Source: Methylococcaceae bacterium | GTDB lineage: Bacteria; Pseudomonadota; Gammaproteobacteria; Methylococcales; Methylomonadaceae | Assembly (NCBI GenBank): GCA_003542275.1 | Contig: DPKY01000063.1 | Coordinates: forward strand, 592 to 8,702 | Direction: 5' to 3' | DNA: 8,111 nucleotides | Shown: in pieces, positions 8,085 to 8,111 of the stretch | Layout: every line of letters starts with the position of its first letter | Numbering within the stretch: position 1 is the stretch's first letter | Notes under the pieces: model-generated | What the model was told of the DNA's origin: nothing | Database searches by the model: none | Seen by the model: only the letters and a program-made list of their open reading frames with translations | Program-made: the position numbers and the translations under genes

Positions 8085-8111
8085 AACGCTCAACGCAACA
8101 CAGTACAAAAG

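Noticed and set aside
7779..8108. 109-codon open frame on the minus strand over the last gene
   Set aside because: It overlaps almost all of the plus-strand gene, which has a strong ribosome binding site and a coherent anchor-plus-domain layout. The minus-strand frame has neither.

Overview
The window looks like chromosomal DNA from a gammaproteobacterium. The YgiQ, IleRS and LspA proteins align closely, from memory, with their Escherichia coli counterparts, and ileS is followed directly by lspA as in most gammaproteobacteria. Base composition looks intermediate (about half G+C by eye) and similar throughout. I cannot name the genus. All six genes lie on the + strand with little space between them. 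I see no RNA gene, insertion sequence, CRISPR array, phage gene or large repeat, and no gene-free stretch over 300 bases.

Layout. Bases 3-854 hold the C-terminal 283 codons of a YgiQ-type radical SAM protein whose 5' part lies outside the window. After 41 bases comes a 977-codon gene (896-3829) for a membrane receptor: signal peptide, periplasmic NMT1/THI5-like binding domain, one membrane helix, then cytoplasmic GAF, GGDEF and EAL domains. After 40 bases comes ileS (3870-6665). It overlaps lspA (6658-7146) by 8 bases, and lspA overlaps a corrinoid adenosyltransferase gene, cobO/btuR (7143-7679), by 4 bases. A 21-base gap with a strong ribosome binding site leads to a 127-codon gene (7701-8084) for a small membrane-anchored protein that I do not recognise. 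The last 27 bases hold nothing I can call.

How the genes relate. ileS-lspA-cobO reads as one translationally coupled unit. The members do unrelated jobs (isoleucyl-tRNA charging, lipoprotein signal-peptide removal, corrinoid adenosylation), so the link is probably shared expression and not a pathway. The usual flanking genes of the gammaproteobacterial cluster (ribF before ileS, fkpB-ispH after lspA) are absent from their expected positions. The receptor gene is the most distinctive item: it appears to join sensing of a small periplasmic solute directly to making and breaking cyclic di-GMP, with both catalytic sites apparently intact. I did not find a convincing new multi-gene system here; most of the window is housekeeping.
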